Position numbers and translations under genes: made by a program. DNA of 64,000 bases from Ruegeria sp. HKCCSA071 (GTDB lineage: Bacteria > Pseudomonadota > Alphaproteobacteria > Rhodobacterales > Rhodobacteraceae): contig NZ_JAEDOX010000009.1 in NCBI RefSeq assembly GCF_017872555.1, forward strand, positions 62,001-126,000. The letters run 5' to 3'. The notes under the pieces are model-generated. The model was not told the DNA's origin, did not search any database, and saw nothing but the letters and a program-made list of their open reading frames with translations. This document shows positions 7,830 to 16,972 of the stretch, in pieces (position 1 is the stretch's first letter; the number at the start of each line of letters is the position of its first letter).

Positions 7830-9086
7830 TCATCGCCCGAATGGGGAATTGAGTGCAGGCAGAACGGTGCCGGTGCAGTCGCCGAACCCGATCGTATAGC
7901 CATCGCCCCTGGCAGCGCCGGTCAGGGTCATCGTGTCGCCGTCTTCGATGAAGCTGCGGGTTTCACCTGTGTCCAGCGTCAGCGGCTCTTTCCCGCCCCA
8001 GCTGAGTTCCAGCAATGATCCGCGTTCGGGCTTGGTTGGCCCGGAAATCGTGCCCGATCCCAGCAGGTCTCCCGTGTTCATCGGGCATCCCGATGTGGTG
8101 TGGTGGGCCAGTTGTTGCGCGGCGGAATAGTACATCTGGTTGTAGTTGGTCCGCGCGATGGTCGTGGCGTCTTTGCCTTCGGGTGCCATGGTGACGGCCA
8201 GATCGATGTCATACAACATCGGGCCGCAATCCTTGAGGTGGTCCAGCAGCGCGAACTCGCGAGCTGGCGTGTCACAGCGGAACGGCTCGAGGGCTGCCTT
8301 GGTCACAATCCAGGGGCTGATCGAGGTTGCGGTTGCCTTGGCCTGAAACGGGCCCAGCGGCTGGTATTCCCAGGCTTGAATATCACGTGCCGACCAGTCG
8401 TTCAGCAGAACGTAGCCGAAGATGTGGTCGTCAGCTTCCTGTACCGTGATCGGGCCATACGAGGGCGTGCCGACAATCGCACCCATCTCCAACTCGATAT
8501 CAAAGCGGCGGCTGGGCAGGAAGGCGGGCAGGTCTTGATCGGGGGATTTCAGCTGTCCCCAAGGGCGGCGGATATCCGTGCCGGACACCACGACCGAGGA
8601 CGCCCGTCCGTTATAGCCAATCGGAATGTGCAACCAGTTCGGCGGCAGCGCGTTTTCCGGACCACGGAACATAGTGCCAACGTTGAAGGCATGGTTCCGC
8701 CCGGCATAGAAATCGGTGTATTCGCTGACTGCGAAAGGCAAGTGCATCTCGGCTTCGGCCTGTGGTACAAGCAGCGGTTCGACCTTGCTTTGCTCGTCAG
8801 AGCCATCGGCCAGAAGGCTGATCAGCCGCTCACGCAGGGCTGCCCAGACGGCGGGGCCTTCTTCCATCAAAGGGTTCCAGAACGGCAGATCGAACAGCGG
8901 CTCATCGCTCAGGGTGATCAACCCTTCGGCTTCGGCGGTGGTGACGTCGAGGATCATGTCGCCGATGGCTACGCCGCAGCGCGGATCATTGCCTTCGGTC
9001 GAAAAGACACCGTAAGGCAAGTTGTTCAGCGGAAACGGATGCGCCGCGTCATTGGCCGAGGCCACCCAGGATTTCATCAAAGGCAT
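7830..9086 (-). CDS. fahA: fumarylacetoacetase
   Basis: Hydrolase of 418 aa that cleaves fumarylacetoacetate to fumarate and acetoacetate, the last step of homogentisate breakdown. The metal-ligand signatures of the family are present: DFYAGRNHA (about residue 130), DIELEMGAIVG (about residue 200) and LLNDWSARDIQAWEYQPLGP (about residue 231). Length agrees with bacterial and animal FAH. AGGGG precedes the ATG at 9086. It lies downstream of hmgA in the same direction, separated by about 215 bases in which I see no gene. Confidence 0.95.
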   Translation of the reverse strand: MPLMKSWVASANDAAHPFPLNNLPYGVFSTEGNDPRCGVAIGDMILDVTTAEAEGLITLSDEPLFDLPFWNPLMEEGPAVWAALRERLISLLADGSDEQSKVEPLLVPQAEAEMHLPFAVSEYTDFYAGRNHAFNVGTMFRGPENALPPNWLHIPIGYNGRASSVVVSGTDIRRPWGQLKSPDQDLPAFLPSRRFDIELEMGAIVGTPSYGPITVQEADDHIFGYVLLNDWSARDIQAWEYQPLGPFQAKATATSISPWIVTKAALEPFRCDTPAREFALLDHLKDCGPMLYDIDLAVTMAPEGKDATTIARTNYNQMYYSAAQQLAHHTTSGCPMNTGDLLGSGTISGPTKPERGSLLELSWGGKEPLTLDTGETRSFIEDGDTMTLTGAARGDGYTIGFGDCTGTVLPALNSPFGR

Positions 9087-9301
9087 ATTTTGCCCCTATT
9101 TTGTTGTATTTGGTGCGTGGTTCGAAACGATCATAACCCCGAATAGACAGGCGCCAAAGCCCAGAGCGGGCGCGGTTGCAGCAGGTTGGCTGCCAAGGCC
9201 CCGCCTTTGTTTTCCGGTTGCGGCGGCAGTACGCCTGCAACCGGAATGGGAATGTTCCTCGCCATCAGGACGAGTGCCGTCTGGGTAACCCAACCTGAGG
9301 G

Positions 9302-10657
9302 TCATTTCTTGCCTGGTGTGCCGTCGAACTTCTTCTCAAGCGATGTCCAGCAGTCGATATAGTCGTCCTGCAACGGTGCCTCATTGGCGGCAAACGGCGT
9401 CAGGTGCTGGGGGAACCGGGTTTCGAACATGAACGACATCGTCTGGTCCAGCTTTTCCGGCCCCAGATTGGAATAGGATGCCTTGTCAAACGCTTCCCTG
9501 TCGGGACCATGCGGAATCATCATGTTGTGCAGGCTGGTGCCACCGGGAATGAAGCCCTGCGGTTTCGCATCGTATTGGCCATAGATGTTGCCCATCAGTT
9601 CCGACATGATGTTCTTATGATACCAGGGCGGGCGGAACGTATCCTCCATCACCATCCAGCGTTCGCGGAACAGGACAAAGTCGATATTTGCGGTGCCGGG
9701 CTGGCCCGAGGGCGCTGTCAGAACGGTAAAGATCGACGGGTCTGGATGGTCAAACAGGATCGCGCCAACCGGGCAATAGTTGCGCAGGTCGTATTTGTAG
9801 GGCGCATAATTGCCATGCCACGCCACCACATCCAGCGGGCTGTGTCCGATCTTGGTGGTGTGGAACTGCCCACACCATTTGATCGTCACGGTCGACGGGG
9901 TTTCACGATCCTCATAGGCAGCGACCGGAGCCTTGAAATCGCGCGGGTTGGCCATGCAGTTGGCCCCGATCGGACCACGACCCGGCAGTTCGAATTTCTG
10001 GCCGTAATTCTCGCACACAAAGCCACGTGCAGGGCCTTCGAGAACTTCAACCCGGTACAGCAGTCCACGCGGGATGATCGCGATTTCTTTGGGCTCAAGG
10101 TCAATGATTCCCAGTTCAGTCGCAAAGCGCAGGCGCCCTTCCTGTGGCACCACCAGCAACTCGGAATCAGCCGAGAAGAAATAGTCTTCGACCATGGATT
10201 CGGTGACCAGATAGATGTGGCAGGCCATGCCAACCTGGGTGTTCACATCCCCCGCAGTGGTCATGGTCCGCATCCCGGTCATCCAGTTCAGACCTTCATC
10301 GGAATGCGGCACCGGGTCCCAGCGATACTGGCCCAGGCTGATCACATCCGGGTCGATGCAGGGGGCCGATTTCCAATAGGGCAGGTCGATTTTTTCGTAA
10401 CGGTGCGAATGCTTTACCGACGGGCGAATACGATAGCACCAGGTGCGTTCAGGCGGGTTGGCGGTAAAGGCCGTGCCGCTCAGCTGTTCACCGTAAAGTC
10501 CGTAGTTGCACCTTTGCGGGCTGTTCATCCCCTGCGGCAGCGCATCGGGCAGCGCCTCGGTTTCAAAGTCGTTGCCAAAGCCGGGCATGTAGCCGGCATG
10601 GGTACCAACAGGCGTTGCTGCTTGCGTCAATGAATGCGGATCCGTCGGACGGTTCAT
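9302..10657 (-). CDS. hmgA: homogentisate 1,2-dioxygenase
   Basis: A 451-aa non-haem iron dioxygenase that opens the ring of homogentisate to maleylacetoacetate. The iron ligands are visible in [17 protein letters not shown] (His and Glu, about residues 340-355) and [12 protein letters not shown] (His, about residue 381). The N-terminal [12 protein letters not shown] segment is typical. GGAGGA stands 10 bases before the ATG. It is the first gene of the catabolic operon and is divergent from the MarR-type regulator, which most likely controls it. Confidence 0.97.
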   Translation of the reverse strand: MNRPTDPHSLTQAATPVGTHAGYMPGFGNDFETEALPDALPQGMNSPQRCNYGLYGEQLSGTAFTANPPERTWCYRIRPSVKHSHRYEKIDLPYWKSAPCIDPDVISLGQYRWDPVPHSDEGLNWMTGMRTMTTAGDVNTQVGMACHIYLVTESMVEDYFFSADSELLVVPQEGRLRFATELGIIDLEPKEIAIIPRGLLYRVEVLEGPARGFVCENYGQKFELPGRGPIGANCMANPRDFKAPVAAYEDRETPSTVTIKWCGQFHTTKIGHSPLDVVAWHGNYAPYKYDLRNYCPVGAILFDHPDPSIFTVLTAPSGQPGTANIDFVLFRERWMVMEDTFRPPWYHKNIMSELMGNIYGQYDAKPQGFIPGGTSLHNMMIPHGPDREAFDKASYSNLGPEKLDQTMSFMFETRFPQHLTPFAANEAPLQDDYIDCWTSLEKKFDGTPGKK

Positions 10658-10685
10658 TACGTATTCCTCCGTTTGCTGCTTGTCG

Positions 10686-10710
10686 GTTAATAGTTGATTT
10701 TGTAACTAAC
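10686..10710. promoter_or_regulatory. candidate operator between hmgA and the MarR gene
   Basis: The 57-base divergent gap has a short AT-rich stretch with imperfect inverted repeats (GTTA...GTT on the left, AACTAAC on the right). MarR proteins commonly bind such sites between themselves and their target operon. The arms are not perfect, so this is only a candidate. Confidence 0.35.
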
Positions 10711-10714
10711 AAGC

Positions 10715-11167
10715 ATGACACATGACGAATCTGAAAAAAATGATGACTTTTTCCTGCAAAATTTTCTGCCGTTCCTGCTGAACCAGGCGGCCGAGCGCGC
10801 CTCGTTGGAATTTCAGGCTGTCTACAAGGGGCGGTACGGAATGCTCAGAACCGAATGGCGAGTGTTGTTCCATCTGGGGCTGTTTGGCGAAATGACCGCC
10901 AAGGAAATTGGTGAACGGGCCAGAATGCACAAGACCAAGATCAGCCGTGCAGTTGCCAAGCTTGAGGAGCGACGGTACCTGAAACGCACACGGGACGAGG
11001 CTGATCGGCGGGCGGAATGGCTGACACTGACACCCGCCGGGCAAGCCGTGTATCGCGACTTGTACGGGGTGGCCGCAAGCTATGACGCCAGGCTGTTGGG
11101 TCTGTTCAGCGAAAAAGAGGCCGCCTTGCTGCGCCAGATGTTGCGACGGTTGGCTGGTGTGGACTGA
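10715..11167 (+). CDS. MarR-family transcriptional regulator
   Basis: A 150-aa protein with a central winged helix-turn-helix: TEWRVLFHLGLFGEMTAKEI, then the recognition helix region HKTKISRAVAKLEERRYL (about residues 72-89) and the wing RDEADRRAEWLTLTPAG. It is divergent from hmgA across 57 bases. The likely role is ligand-controlled repression of the homogentisate operon. In Pseudomonas this job is done by an IclR-type HmgR, so this would be a different regulator class. The ligand is unknown. Confidence 0.88.
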   Translation: MTHDESEKNDDFFLQNFLPFLLNQAAERASLEFQAVYKGRYGMLRTEWRVLFHLGLFGEMTAKEIGERARMHKTKISRAVAKLEERRYLKRTRDEADRRAEWLTLTPAGQAVYRDLYGVAASYDARLLGLFSEKEAALLRQMLRRLAGVD

Positions 11168-11197
11168 CCACTGGTAATTGCCGCCTGCCGCCCCCAG

Positions 11198-12478
11198 ATG
11201 TGTGTCATGCTTGATACGGAATTTGAAATGACGTCATTTGAACCTGCCAATGTATCCACACACACCCTGATCGACTGGTTGGTCCAAAAGGGGCTTGAGG
11301 GTGCCGGGCAGGAAGAGTTGCTGGAAGGGTTCTGCACCAGTCTGCTCGATATGGGCATTCCACTGATGCGGTTTCATGCGGCGCAGTCGGCCTTGCACCC
11401 GGTTTATGGTGGAACCGGATATAGCTGGTACAAAAGCACCGGCGGTGAATCCGAGAAGTTTGAAAACACGGATACGCCCAGCGAAATGTGGCAACAAAGC
11501 CCGCTTTATGCGCTGCTGAACGAGGATCTGGATGAAATTCGGGTCAAACTGGTCGACCAAAACGAACCCAGTCGATTTCCGTTGCTGAACGACCTGAGAG
11601 AGGTTGGGGCGACCGATTATTATGCCACCGGCATCTCGTATGAGGGGTCGGGAAAGATGCGCCCCGACGGTACCAAAAAGGTCAGTGATGGCGTTCTGAT
11701 GTCCTGGGCCAGCGATGCACCGTCCGGGTTTGATGACAGCGATCTCAGGCACATTCACGCGGTGTTGCCGCATCTTGGGCTGGCGCTCAAATCCGCCAAG
11801 AACCAGAACCTGACCGAAGACCTGATGAGGGTCTATCTGGGTCGTGATGCCGGGCGCCGCGTCCTGTCGGGTGAGATTCGTCGCGGATCATTGCAGCAGA
11901 TCGATGCGGTGATCTGGAATTTCGATCTGGAAGGGTTCACCAACCTGTCAGAAGACCTGCCGGGTCACGAGATCATCGACATGCTGAATGATTACCTGGC
12001 CGTCGCCGTGGGCGTTGTGCACGACAAGGGTGGGAATATCCTGAAATTCATGGGCGATGGGCTGATGGCCATGTTCGATGTCGGCGATATCGACGAGGAC
12101 GCCCGTGCCGCGCTCAGCGCGGTGCCCTTGCTGCAAGCCCGTATGGATGAATTGAACGCCAGACGTCAGGCAAAGGGGCTGCCGGTTGCGAATTTCACGC
12201 TGGCCCTGCATTCCGGCGAAATCCTGTATGGCAATATCGGCTCCGAAACACGGCTGGATTTCACAGTGATCGGCCCCGCCGTCAATCAGGCCGCCCGGAT
12301 TTCGGGAATGCACCGGTCGCTGGGTCAGCGAATCCTGATCTCGGACGACGTCGCGGTCGCGGCACGCCCCTGCGCACAAGACCTCATCTCGGTCGGGCGC
12401 TACATGCTGCGCGGGGTGAACGAACCGAAGGAGCTGTTCACAGTATACAGTCCCGGCGGGCCATCAGTTACCGGGTGA
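11198..12478 (+). CDS. class III adenylate/guanylate cyclase with an N-terminal sensor region
   Basis: A 426-aa protein. The last 200 residues form a class III cyclase domain. Both metal-binding Asp residues are present (NFDLEGFTNLSE at about 244 and FMGDGLMAMF at about 288), the adenine-selecting Lys is in NILKFMGDG, and the transition-state Asn/Arg pair is in NQAARI. These features favour cAMP synthesis. The first 220 residues have no motif I recognise and no membrane helix, and may sense a soluble signal. No strong Shine-Dalgarno is seen at 11198; the Met codons at 11207 and 11228 are alternative starts. Confidence 0.85.
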   Translation: MCVMLDTEFEMTSFEPANVSTHTLIDWLVQKGLEGAGQEELLEGFCTSLLDMGIPLMRFHAAQSALHPVYGGTGYSWYKSTGGESEKFENTDTPSEMWQQSPLYALLNEDLDEIRVKLVDQNEPSRFPLLNDLREVGATDYYATGISYEGSGKMRPDGTKKVSDGVLMSWASDAPSGFDDSDLRHIHAVLPHLGLALKSAKNQNLTEDLMRVYLGRDAGRRVLSGEIRRGSLQQIDAVIWNFDLEGFTNLSEDLPGHEIIDMLNDYLAVAVGVVHDKGGNILKFMGDGLMAMFDVGDIDEDARAALSAVPLLQARMDELNARRQAKGLPVANFTLALHSGEILYGNIGSETRLDFTVIGPAVNQAARISGMHRSLGQRILISDDVAVAARPCAQDLISVGRYMLRGVNEPKELFTVYSPGGPSVTG

Positions 12479-12716
12479 AACCGAGGCTGCTCCGTTCAGC
12501 GGTTCCGAAACTGAAAGCCGTGAAGGAACATCTTTTTTTCGCTGGGTACGAGCGTCGGGTTGGAGCGGGTGTTCGAGGCAGTGAGGGTTTGAACGAATGG
12601 CTGGTTTAGAGGCCATTGCCGACAATGCGGTTTTACGCAGGGTAATCAGGGAAACCTTCGTATTGACCTGATCCGGCGTCCTGTATTTGCATTGAGCTCG
12701 AATTGGAGTGCGGCCT
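12479..12716. other. 238-base gene-free AT-richer segment
   Basis: No convincing ORF, tRNA or terminator. It leads into the AT-rich PIN-domain gene and includes a T-run near 12531. GC content starts to fall here compared with the cyclase gene, which marks the left edge of a probable acquired segment. Confidence 0.5.
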
Positions 12717-13322
12717 TTGAAAAACAACTACATACTAATCGACTTTGAAAATGTTCAACCCAAGAACCTCGAACTCCTTCGGGGACATATTTGCACCTTG
12801 ATTGTTTTCGTAGGAGCCAATCAAAAAAGCATACCCTATGACTTTGCACAAGCACTGCAAAGCTTGGGAGAAAACGCTGTTTATCAGAAGATAGCAGGGA
12901 ATGGTTCGAACGCCTTGGACTTTCATATCGCGTTCTACTTAGGCGAACTCGCTACCAAAGACGCCAATGCGTGTTTTCATGTTATTTCTCGTGACAAAGG
13001 CTTCGACCCATTGATTGCACATCTGCGACAAAGGAAGCTCCCAGCTTTCCGTCATGCAGACCTATCCGAGATCCCATTCGTCAAAATCTCGAATGCAAGC
13101 TCGCTGGATCAAAAAATTGATGCGATTGTTGACAGCTTGAAGTCTAGAGGAACTTCACGTCCTAGGAAGATCAAAACCCTTAAGGGAACGATGAACGCCC
13201 TTTTTCTAAAGACCTTGGAGCAGGAAGAGCTGGAAAGGCTGGTTGATGAGTTGAAAAGACGTGGTCACGTCGTCTTTTCGGATCAATCAGTCAGTTATGG
13301 CCCCGACATTACCCAGCACTGA
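12717..13322 (+). CDS. PIN/NYN-like nuclease-domain protein on an AT-rich island
   Basis: About 201 aa from a TTG start at 12717, which has GGAG 8 bases upstream; an in-frame GTG at 12708 would overlap that Shine-Dalgarno. The N-terminal PIN-like fold keeps acidic residues in LIDFENV (residue 7), NALDFHIAFYLGE (about 68) and ISRDKGFDPLI (about 90), as expected for a metal-dependent RNase. The last 55 residues (NALFLKTLEQEELERLVDEL, then a short strand region) look like a winged-helix tail. GC content is much lower than in flanking genes and codon use is A/T-rich, indicating horizontal gain. Its target is unknown. Confidence 0.75.
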   Translation: MKNNYILIDFENVQPKNLELLRGHICTLIVFVGANQKSIPYDFAQALQSLGENAVYQKIAGNGSNALDFHIAFYLGELATKDANACFHVISRDKGFDPLIAHLRQRKLPAFRHADLSEIPFVKISNASSLDQKIDAIVDSLKSRGTSRPRKIKTLKGTMNALFLKTLEQEELERLVDELKRRGHVVFSDQSVSYGPDITQH

Positions 13323-13395
13323 CTGGCCTTGGGGCCGAGAGTTTCGCGTTTTGAATGGCCCAGTTGCCCCGCGTCCCAGCCTCCAATACAACTGA

Positions 13396-14205
13396 TCAGA
13401 AATCGACTTCGACACCCGGCAGGTTCAGCTCTCGCATCATGTCGCGCAGTTCCTGCCGTGCCGCGATGTTCGAGATGTTCAGCTGTTTGACGCCAATATC
13501 CTTGAGGTCCAGCAGGGTCAGGCCGCGGGGAAACAGTTCGCGAAAGATCACCCGTTCGGAAAAGCCCGAAGCGACGCGGAAGCCGATGCGCTGCGACAGC
13601 ATTTCGATCGCGCGCTGCATCTTTTCCTTGTTGACCATGCGCTGGGTGCCGACGCGGTTGCGCACAACGACCCAGTCGATGGGCTTCAGCCCGGCCTGCG
13701 CCCGCAATTGGCGGGCGTTCCAGACCATCTCGGAGTAGACGGACGGGCCAAGGATTTTCTCACCCTTTGAATCAATCCGCGCCAGCAGGTCAAAATCGAT
13801 GAAACTGTCGTTCAAAGGGGTGATCAGCGTGTCGGCCAGCGAATGCGCCACCTGGCTCAGGCGTGTATGAGAGCCGGGGCAGTCGATCAGGATAAAGTCG
13901 CTGTCGCTTTCCAGTTGCGACACGGCAGCAGACAGGCGGTGGTCATAAATGTTCTCGCCCGGTTTCAACGTGCTGGCATCAATCTCGGGCAGGTCGTGAT
14001 GGCGTGGGCCGGGCAGCGTCAGGCTTGAGCTTTTCAGAAAGTTGTTCCGGTTCTCGAAATACCGTCCAAGGCTGCGCTGCCGCAGGTCCAGATCCAGCGT
14101 GCTGACCTTGTGCCCCAGTCGGGCCAGTGCGGTTGCCACATGCATCGACACGGTCGATTTGCCAGCGCCGCCTTTTTCGTTCCCGACCACAATGATATGT
14201 GCCAT
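13396..14205 (-). CDS. mipZ: MipZ, division-plane positioning ParA-like ATPase
   Basis: A 269-aa ATPase with the deviant Walker A motif GNEKGGAGKST at residues 8-18, the DLDLRQRSLGRYFENR segment characteristic of MipZ, and Walker B-like FILIDCPG at about residue 103. MipZ forms a gradient from the ParB-bound origin and inhibits FtsZ assembly away from midcell in alphaproteobacteria. The sequence and length match the family closely. It is convergent with the PIN gene and is followed upstream by a long gap. Confidence 0.93.
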   Translation of the reverse strand: MAHIIVVGNEKGGAGKSTVSMHVATALARLGHKVSTLDLDLRQRSLGRYFENRNNFLKSSSLTLPGPRHHDLPEIDASTLKPGENIYDHRLSAAVSQLESDSDFILIDCPGSHTRLSQVAHSLADTLITPLNDSFIDFDLLARIDSKGEKILGPSVYSEMVWNARQLRAQAGLKPIDWVVVRNRVGTQRMVNKEKMQRAIEMLSQRIGFRVASGFSERVIFRELFPRGLTLLDLKDIGVKQLNISNIAARQELRDMMRELNLPGVEVDF

Positions 14206-14690
14206 GCTTGTATTCCCAAGTCTTGCCGTGTTTAACTACACGTTGTTGGCACCCACTATATGTTGTGTCGCCTGCGATGAAAAGAACCTCAAGCGGCGCT
14301 TTTTGGCATTATCGGACTCTATTTTGGAAAACACAGCGCCGTGCGCGGGTTACGCGAAGGTGCCTGTCTGGTGATCTGCCATGATCTGCCATCTGATCGC
14401 GGTTTTGGCGGCGAAATCGCCGCGTCAGTGCCTGTTTCCGAACGCATACACCAACCGCTGCCTGCAACGATCCGCGTCGGAATCAATCGCGCCTTTAGCC
14501 TGTTCATACACGCACAGATCGCCCGCCCAATGGGTCCTTACGCGGTGGCGCCGGTTGGGCCGGATCGTGAAAACTATGCGGGGGGCGGAAAATTTGGTTA
14601 AATACCAAACAGATTTACACCGGATAGCCTTGTAGGTTCTGCACGGGTCTTCTTCGGTTCATCTTCAAAGCAGGTGAAAGGGGCATAGGC
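14206..14690. other. 485-base intergenic region between mipZ and the MFS gene
   Basis: I see no credible gene. Several overlapping ORFs of 60-110 codons occur in competing frames, with no ribosome-binding site or family signature. Two structures are visible: a tandem 10-bp direct repeat GATCTGCCAT at 14373-14392, and the inverted repeat CGGCGA-AA-TCGCCG at 14409-14422. The divergent promoters of mipZ and of the MFS gene must lie here. The last 30 bases include a purine-rich Shine-Dalgarno for the MFS gene. Confidence 0.6.
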
Positions 14691-16301
14691 ATGCCGGACA
14701 CTGCTGCGGACAATTCAGGCGGTTCACGCGTCGTTCTTGCAATGACGGCCATTTGCATGATGGTTGTTGGCTTCAACACAACCGCTGTTGCGACCATCCT
14801 TCCGTATTTGAAGGCCGAGTTCGATCTGACGCCTTCGGGTCTGCAATGGGTGATGGCGATCTATACGGTGGCCAGTGCGGCCCTTGTGACGATTGTAAGT
14901 CGGCTTGGGGATATCACGGGCAAGATGGGTGTCTTTTTCTTTGGCATGATCGTGTTTGCTTGTGGCTCGGCTTCTGTGCTGTTTTCACAGAACGCGTCGA
15001 TGCTGCTGATCGGGCGTGGCGCGCAGGGGGCAGGGGCTGCGGCCCTGTTCGGCACCTCATTATCCCTGCTGACCGCCGCAACACCCGAGGAAGAACGGGC
15101 CAGCGTGACCGGTGTGTGGGGCGCGATCGTGGGCCTTGCGATAGGCGTCGGGCCCATAGTCGGAGGAAGCTTTGCCAATTTCCTAAGCTGGCGCGGGGTA
15201 TTCGCCACAGACCTTGTGTTGCTTGCCATTGCGTTTGCGATCGGCCTGCAGGTCAGCAGGAAGAACTATGTCCCGGATACGCGCCTTCAGGGTGCGAAAT
15301 TCGATACCGCAGGTGCGATTGCCATTGTCTTGCTGCTGGGCCCATTGTCTTTCGCACTCAGCAACGGTGAGGCACACGGATGGGGCAACGCCCTGACCAT
15401 CGTGCCTTTGGGTGTCGCCGCTTTGGCGGCTGTCGGTCTGGTCTATACCTCGCGGCGCAGCGACGATCCGCTGGTCGAGTTCCGGTACTTCCGGCACCCG
15501 CGCTATCTTATGGCGGCAACGGGGATGTTCTTTGCCGGGTTCGCGTTGTTCTGCTTCTTTGTCTACTTCAACGTGTTCGTCCAATCCCCGGACGCGTTCG
15601 GCTATTCACCGGTTGAGGCGGGCGTGGCAATTCTGCCGCTGAGCCTGAGCATGTTTGTCATTTCCGTCACCGCGCCGCGCTTGCTTGCACCTTACAGTTT
15701 CCAATGGCCGGTGAGCGCTGCAATGGGGTTGATGGCCTGCGGCTTCCTGCTTTTGACAACAACCTCGAATATCGACAGCTATGCTGAAATCTGGTGGAAG
15801 CTGATCATTGTTGGGGTTGGCATCGGCATCTGTTTTTCGTTGCTGCCCCGTCTTGGGCTTCGGTTGCTGCCCGACGAACATGTCGGGCAAGGGTCCGGGG
15901 TGATCAACGCATTCCTGTATTTCGGGGCCACGATGGGATCGGTTGTCGGCGGTCTGGCCGAAGCTCTGACCATCCGCTCGGGCCTGTCAGAAGTCATCAC
16001 CGCACTGCCCGCCGGGTCGACGCAGCGCGACGACATTGCGCGCGCCCTGACACATGGCACGGCAACACAGGTGGAACAGCTGATTGCCGGGCTTGACCCG
16101 TCAACAGGTTCGGCACTGGCCGGGGCGTTGCGGGACCTGCGGGACAATGCCTTTGATGCGGCGATGCTCATGGCCGCTATTGCGGCGTGTATCGGGCTGG
16201 TGATCGCGCTGCTGCTGCTGCGCGGTCCGGTTCCGCCATTGCACGACGCGGCTGAACTTACAAAACCCAAGGATCAGAAACCGGAGAAAACAGGGGCCTG
16301 A
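14691..16301 (+). CDS. MFS multidrug-type exporter (DHA2/EmrB-like, about 14 TM)
   Basis: A 536-aa major facilitator with about 14 predicted hydrophobic helices. The motif-A-like loop SRLGDITGKMGVFFFG is at about residue 67, and the motif-C-like GVWGAIVGLAIGVGPIVGGS at about residue 140 is typical of drug:H+ antiporters. A roughly 50-residue periplasmic loop precedes the last helix. AAAGG lies ahead of the ATG. No membrane-fusion partner (EmrA) is adjacent, so the exporter may act alone. Its substrate is unknown. It is convergent with rpmE across a shared hairpin. Confidence 0.85.
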   Translation: MPDTAADNSGGSRVVLAMTAICMMVVGFNTTAVATILPYLKAEFDLTPSGLQWVMAIYTVASAALVTIVSRLGDITGKMGVFFFGMIVFACGSASVLFSQNASMLLIGRGAQGAGAAALFGTSLSLLTAATPEEERASVTGVWGAIVGLAIGVGPIVGGSFANFLSWRGVFATDLVLLAIAFAIGLQVSRKNYVPDTRLQGAKFDTAGAIAIVLLLGPLSFALSNGEAHGWGNALTIVPLGVAALAAVGLVYTSRRSDDPLVEFRYFRHPRYLMAATGMFFAGFALFCFFVYFNVFVQSPDAFGYSPVEAGVAILPLSLSMFVISVTAPRLLAPYSFQWPVSAAMGLMACGFLLLTTTSNIDSYAEIWWKLIIVGVGIGICFSLLPRLGLRLLPDEHVGQGSGVINAFLYFGATMGSVVGGLAEALTIRSGLSEVITALPAGSTQRDDIARALTHGTATQVEQLIAGLDPSTGSALAGALRDLRDNAFDAAMLMAAIAACIGLVIALLLLRGPVPPLHDAAELTKPKDQKPEKTGA

Positions 16302-16307
16302 AACGAA

Positions 16308-16334
16308 AGAAGGCCGCCCGTTGGCGACCTTCCT
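16308..16334. terminator. shared terminator hairpin between the MFS gene and rpmE
   Basis: Inverted repeat AAGGCCGCC (16310-16318) / GGCGACCTT (16323-16331), loop of 4, one G-T type mismatch. The minus-strand copy is followed by CTTTCGTTT, so it best serves the rplS-rpmE transcript. Confidence 0.65.
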
Positions 16335-16355
16335 TTGAAAGACTGTGGCAAAGGT

Positions 16356-16577
16356 TTAGAAACCCAGGCCTTCGTATTTCTTCTTGAACTTCGACACGCG
16401 GCCGCCAGCGTCCATCAGGCGCGACGAACCACCGGTCCATGCAGGGTGTACCGAGGGGTCGATTTCCAGTGCCAGCTGGTCGCCTTCGCTGCCCCAGGTG
16501 GATTTCATCTGAACCACGGTGCCATCGGTCATCTTGACGTCGATGACGTGATAATCGGGATGGATGTCTTTTTTCAT
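16356..16577 (-). CDS. rpmE: 50S ribosomal protein L31 (zinc-free type)
   Basis: A 73-aa ribosomal protein. It starts [20 protein letters not shown] and ends with [16 protein letters not shown]. The CxxC zinc-ribbon cysteines of classical L31 are absent, as is usual for this alphaproteobacterial form. It lies 11 bases after rplS in the same operon. Confidence 0.96.
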   Translation of the reverse strand: MKKDIHPDYHVIDVKMTDGTVVQMKSTWGSEGDQLALEIDPSVHPAWTGGSSRLMDAGGRVSKFKKKYEGLGF

Positions 16578-16588
16578 CTTTCCGCTCC

Positions 16589-16972
16589 TTACGCTTCGGC
16601 GCCAGCTTTGGGCTTGTAGTTGGAAACCTCTGCGATACGTGCGGATTTACCGCGACGGGTGCGCAGATAGTACAGTTTGGCGCGACGAACGCGGCCGCGG
16701 CGGACAACGGTGATGCTGTCGATATTGGTCGAGTACAACGGGAACACACGCTCCACGCCTTCGCCGAACGAAATCTTGCGAACGGTGAACGAACCGGCAA
16801 TGCCATTGCCGTTGTTGCGCGCGATGCAGACGCCTTCGTAGTTCTGCACACGGGTGCGCGACCCTTCGGTCACCTTATAGCCGACACGGATAGTGTCACC
16901 GGCTTTGAAATCGGGGATGTCTTTCCCCAGGGCGGCAATCTGTTCCGCCTCAAGCTGTGCGATCAGGTCCAT
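16589..16972 (-). CDS. rplS: 50S ribosomal protein L19
   Basis: A 127-aa protein of the L19 family: [20 protein letters not shown] near residue 22, the conserved [17 protein letters not shown] at about 62, and the basic [20 protein letters not shown] at about 90. It sits at the bridge of the two ribosomal subunits. In most proteobacteria rplS directly follows trmD. Here an oppositely oriented lysozyme gene and a 380-base gap separate the two, so rplS-rpmE must have its own promoter. Confidence 0.97.
   Translation of the reverse strand: MDLIAQLEAEQIAALGKDIPDFKAGDTIRVGYKVTEGSRTRVQNYEGVCIARNNGNGIAGSFTVRKISFGEGVERVFPLYSTNIDSITVVRRGRVRRAKLYYLRTRRGKSARIAEVSNYKPKAGAEA

Noticed and set aside
9087..9301. 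Short minus-strand frames between fahA and hmgA
   Set aside because: Low-complexity Arg/Gly-rich translations in two competing frames; no start signal. More likely a spacer.
14341..14635. Overlapping plus-strand frames in the mipZ-MFS gap
   Set aside because: Competing frames, no Shine-Dalgarno, no recognised motif and no coding-like pattern clearly favouring one frame.
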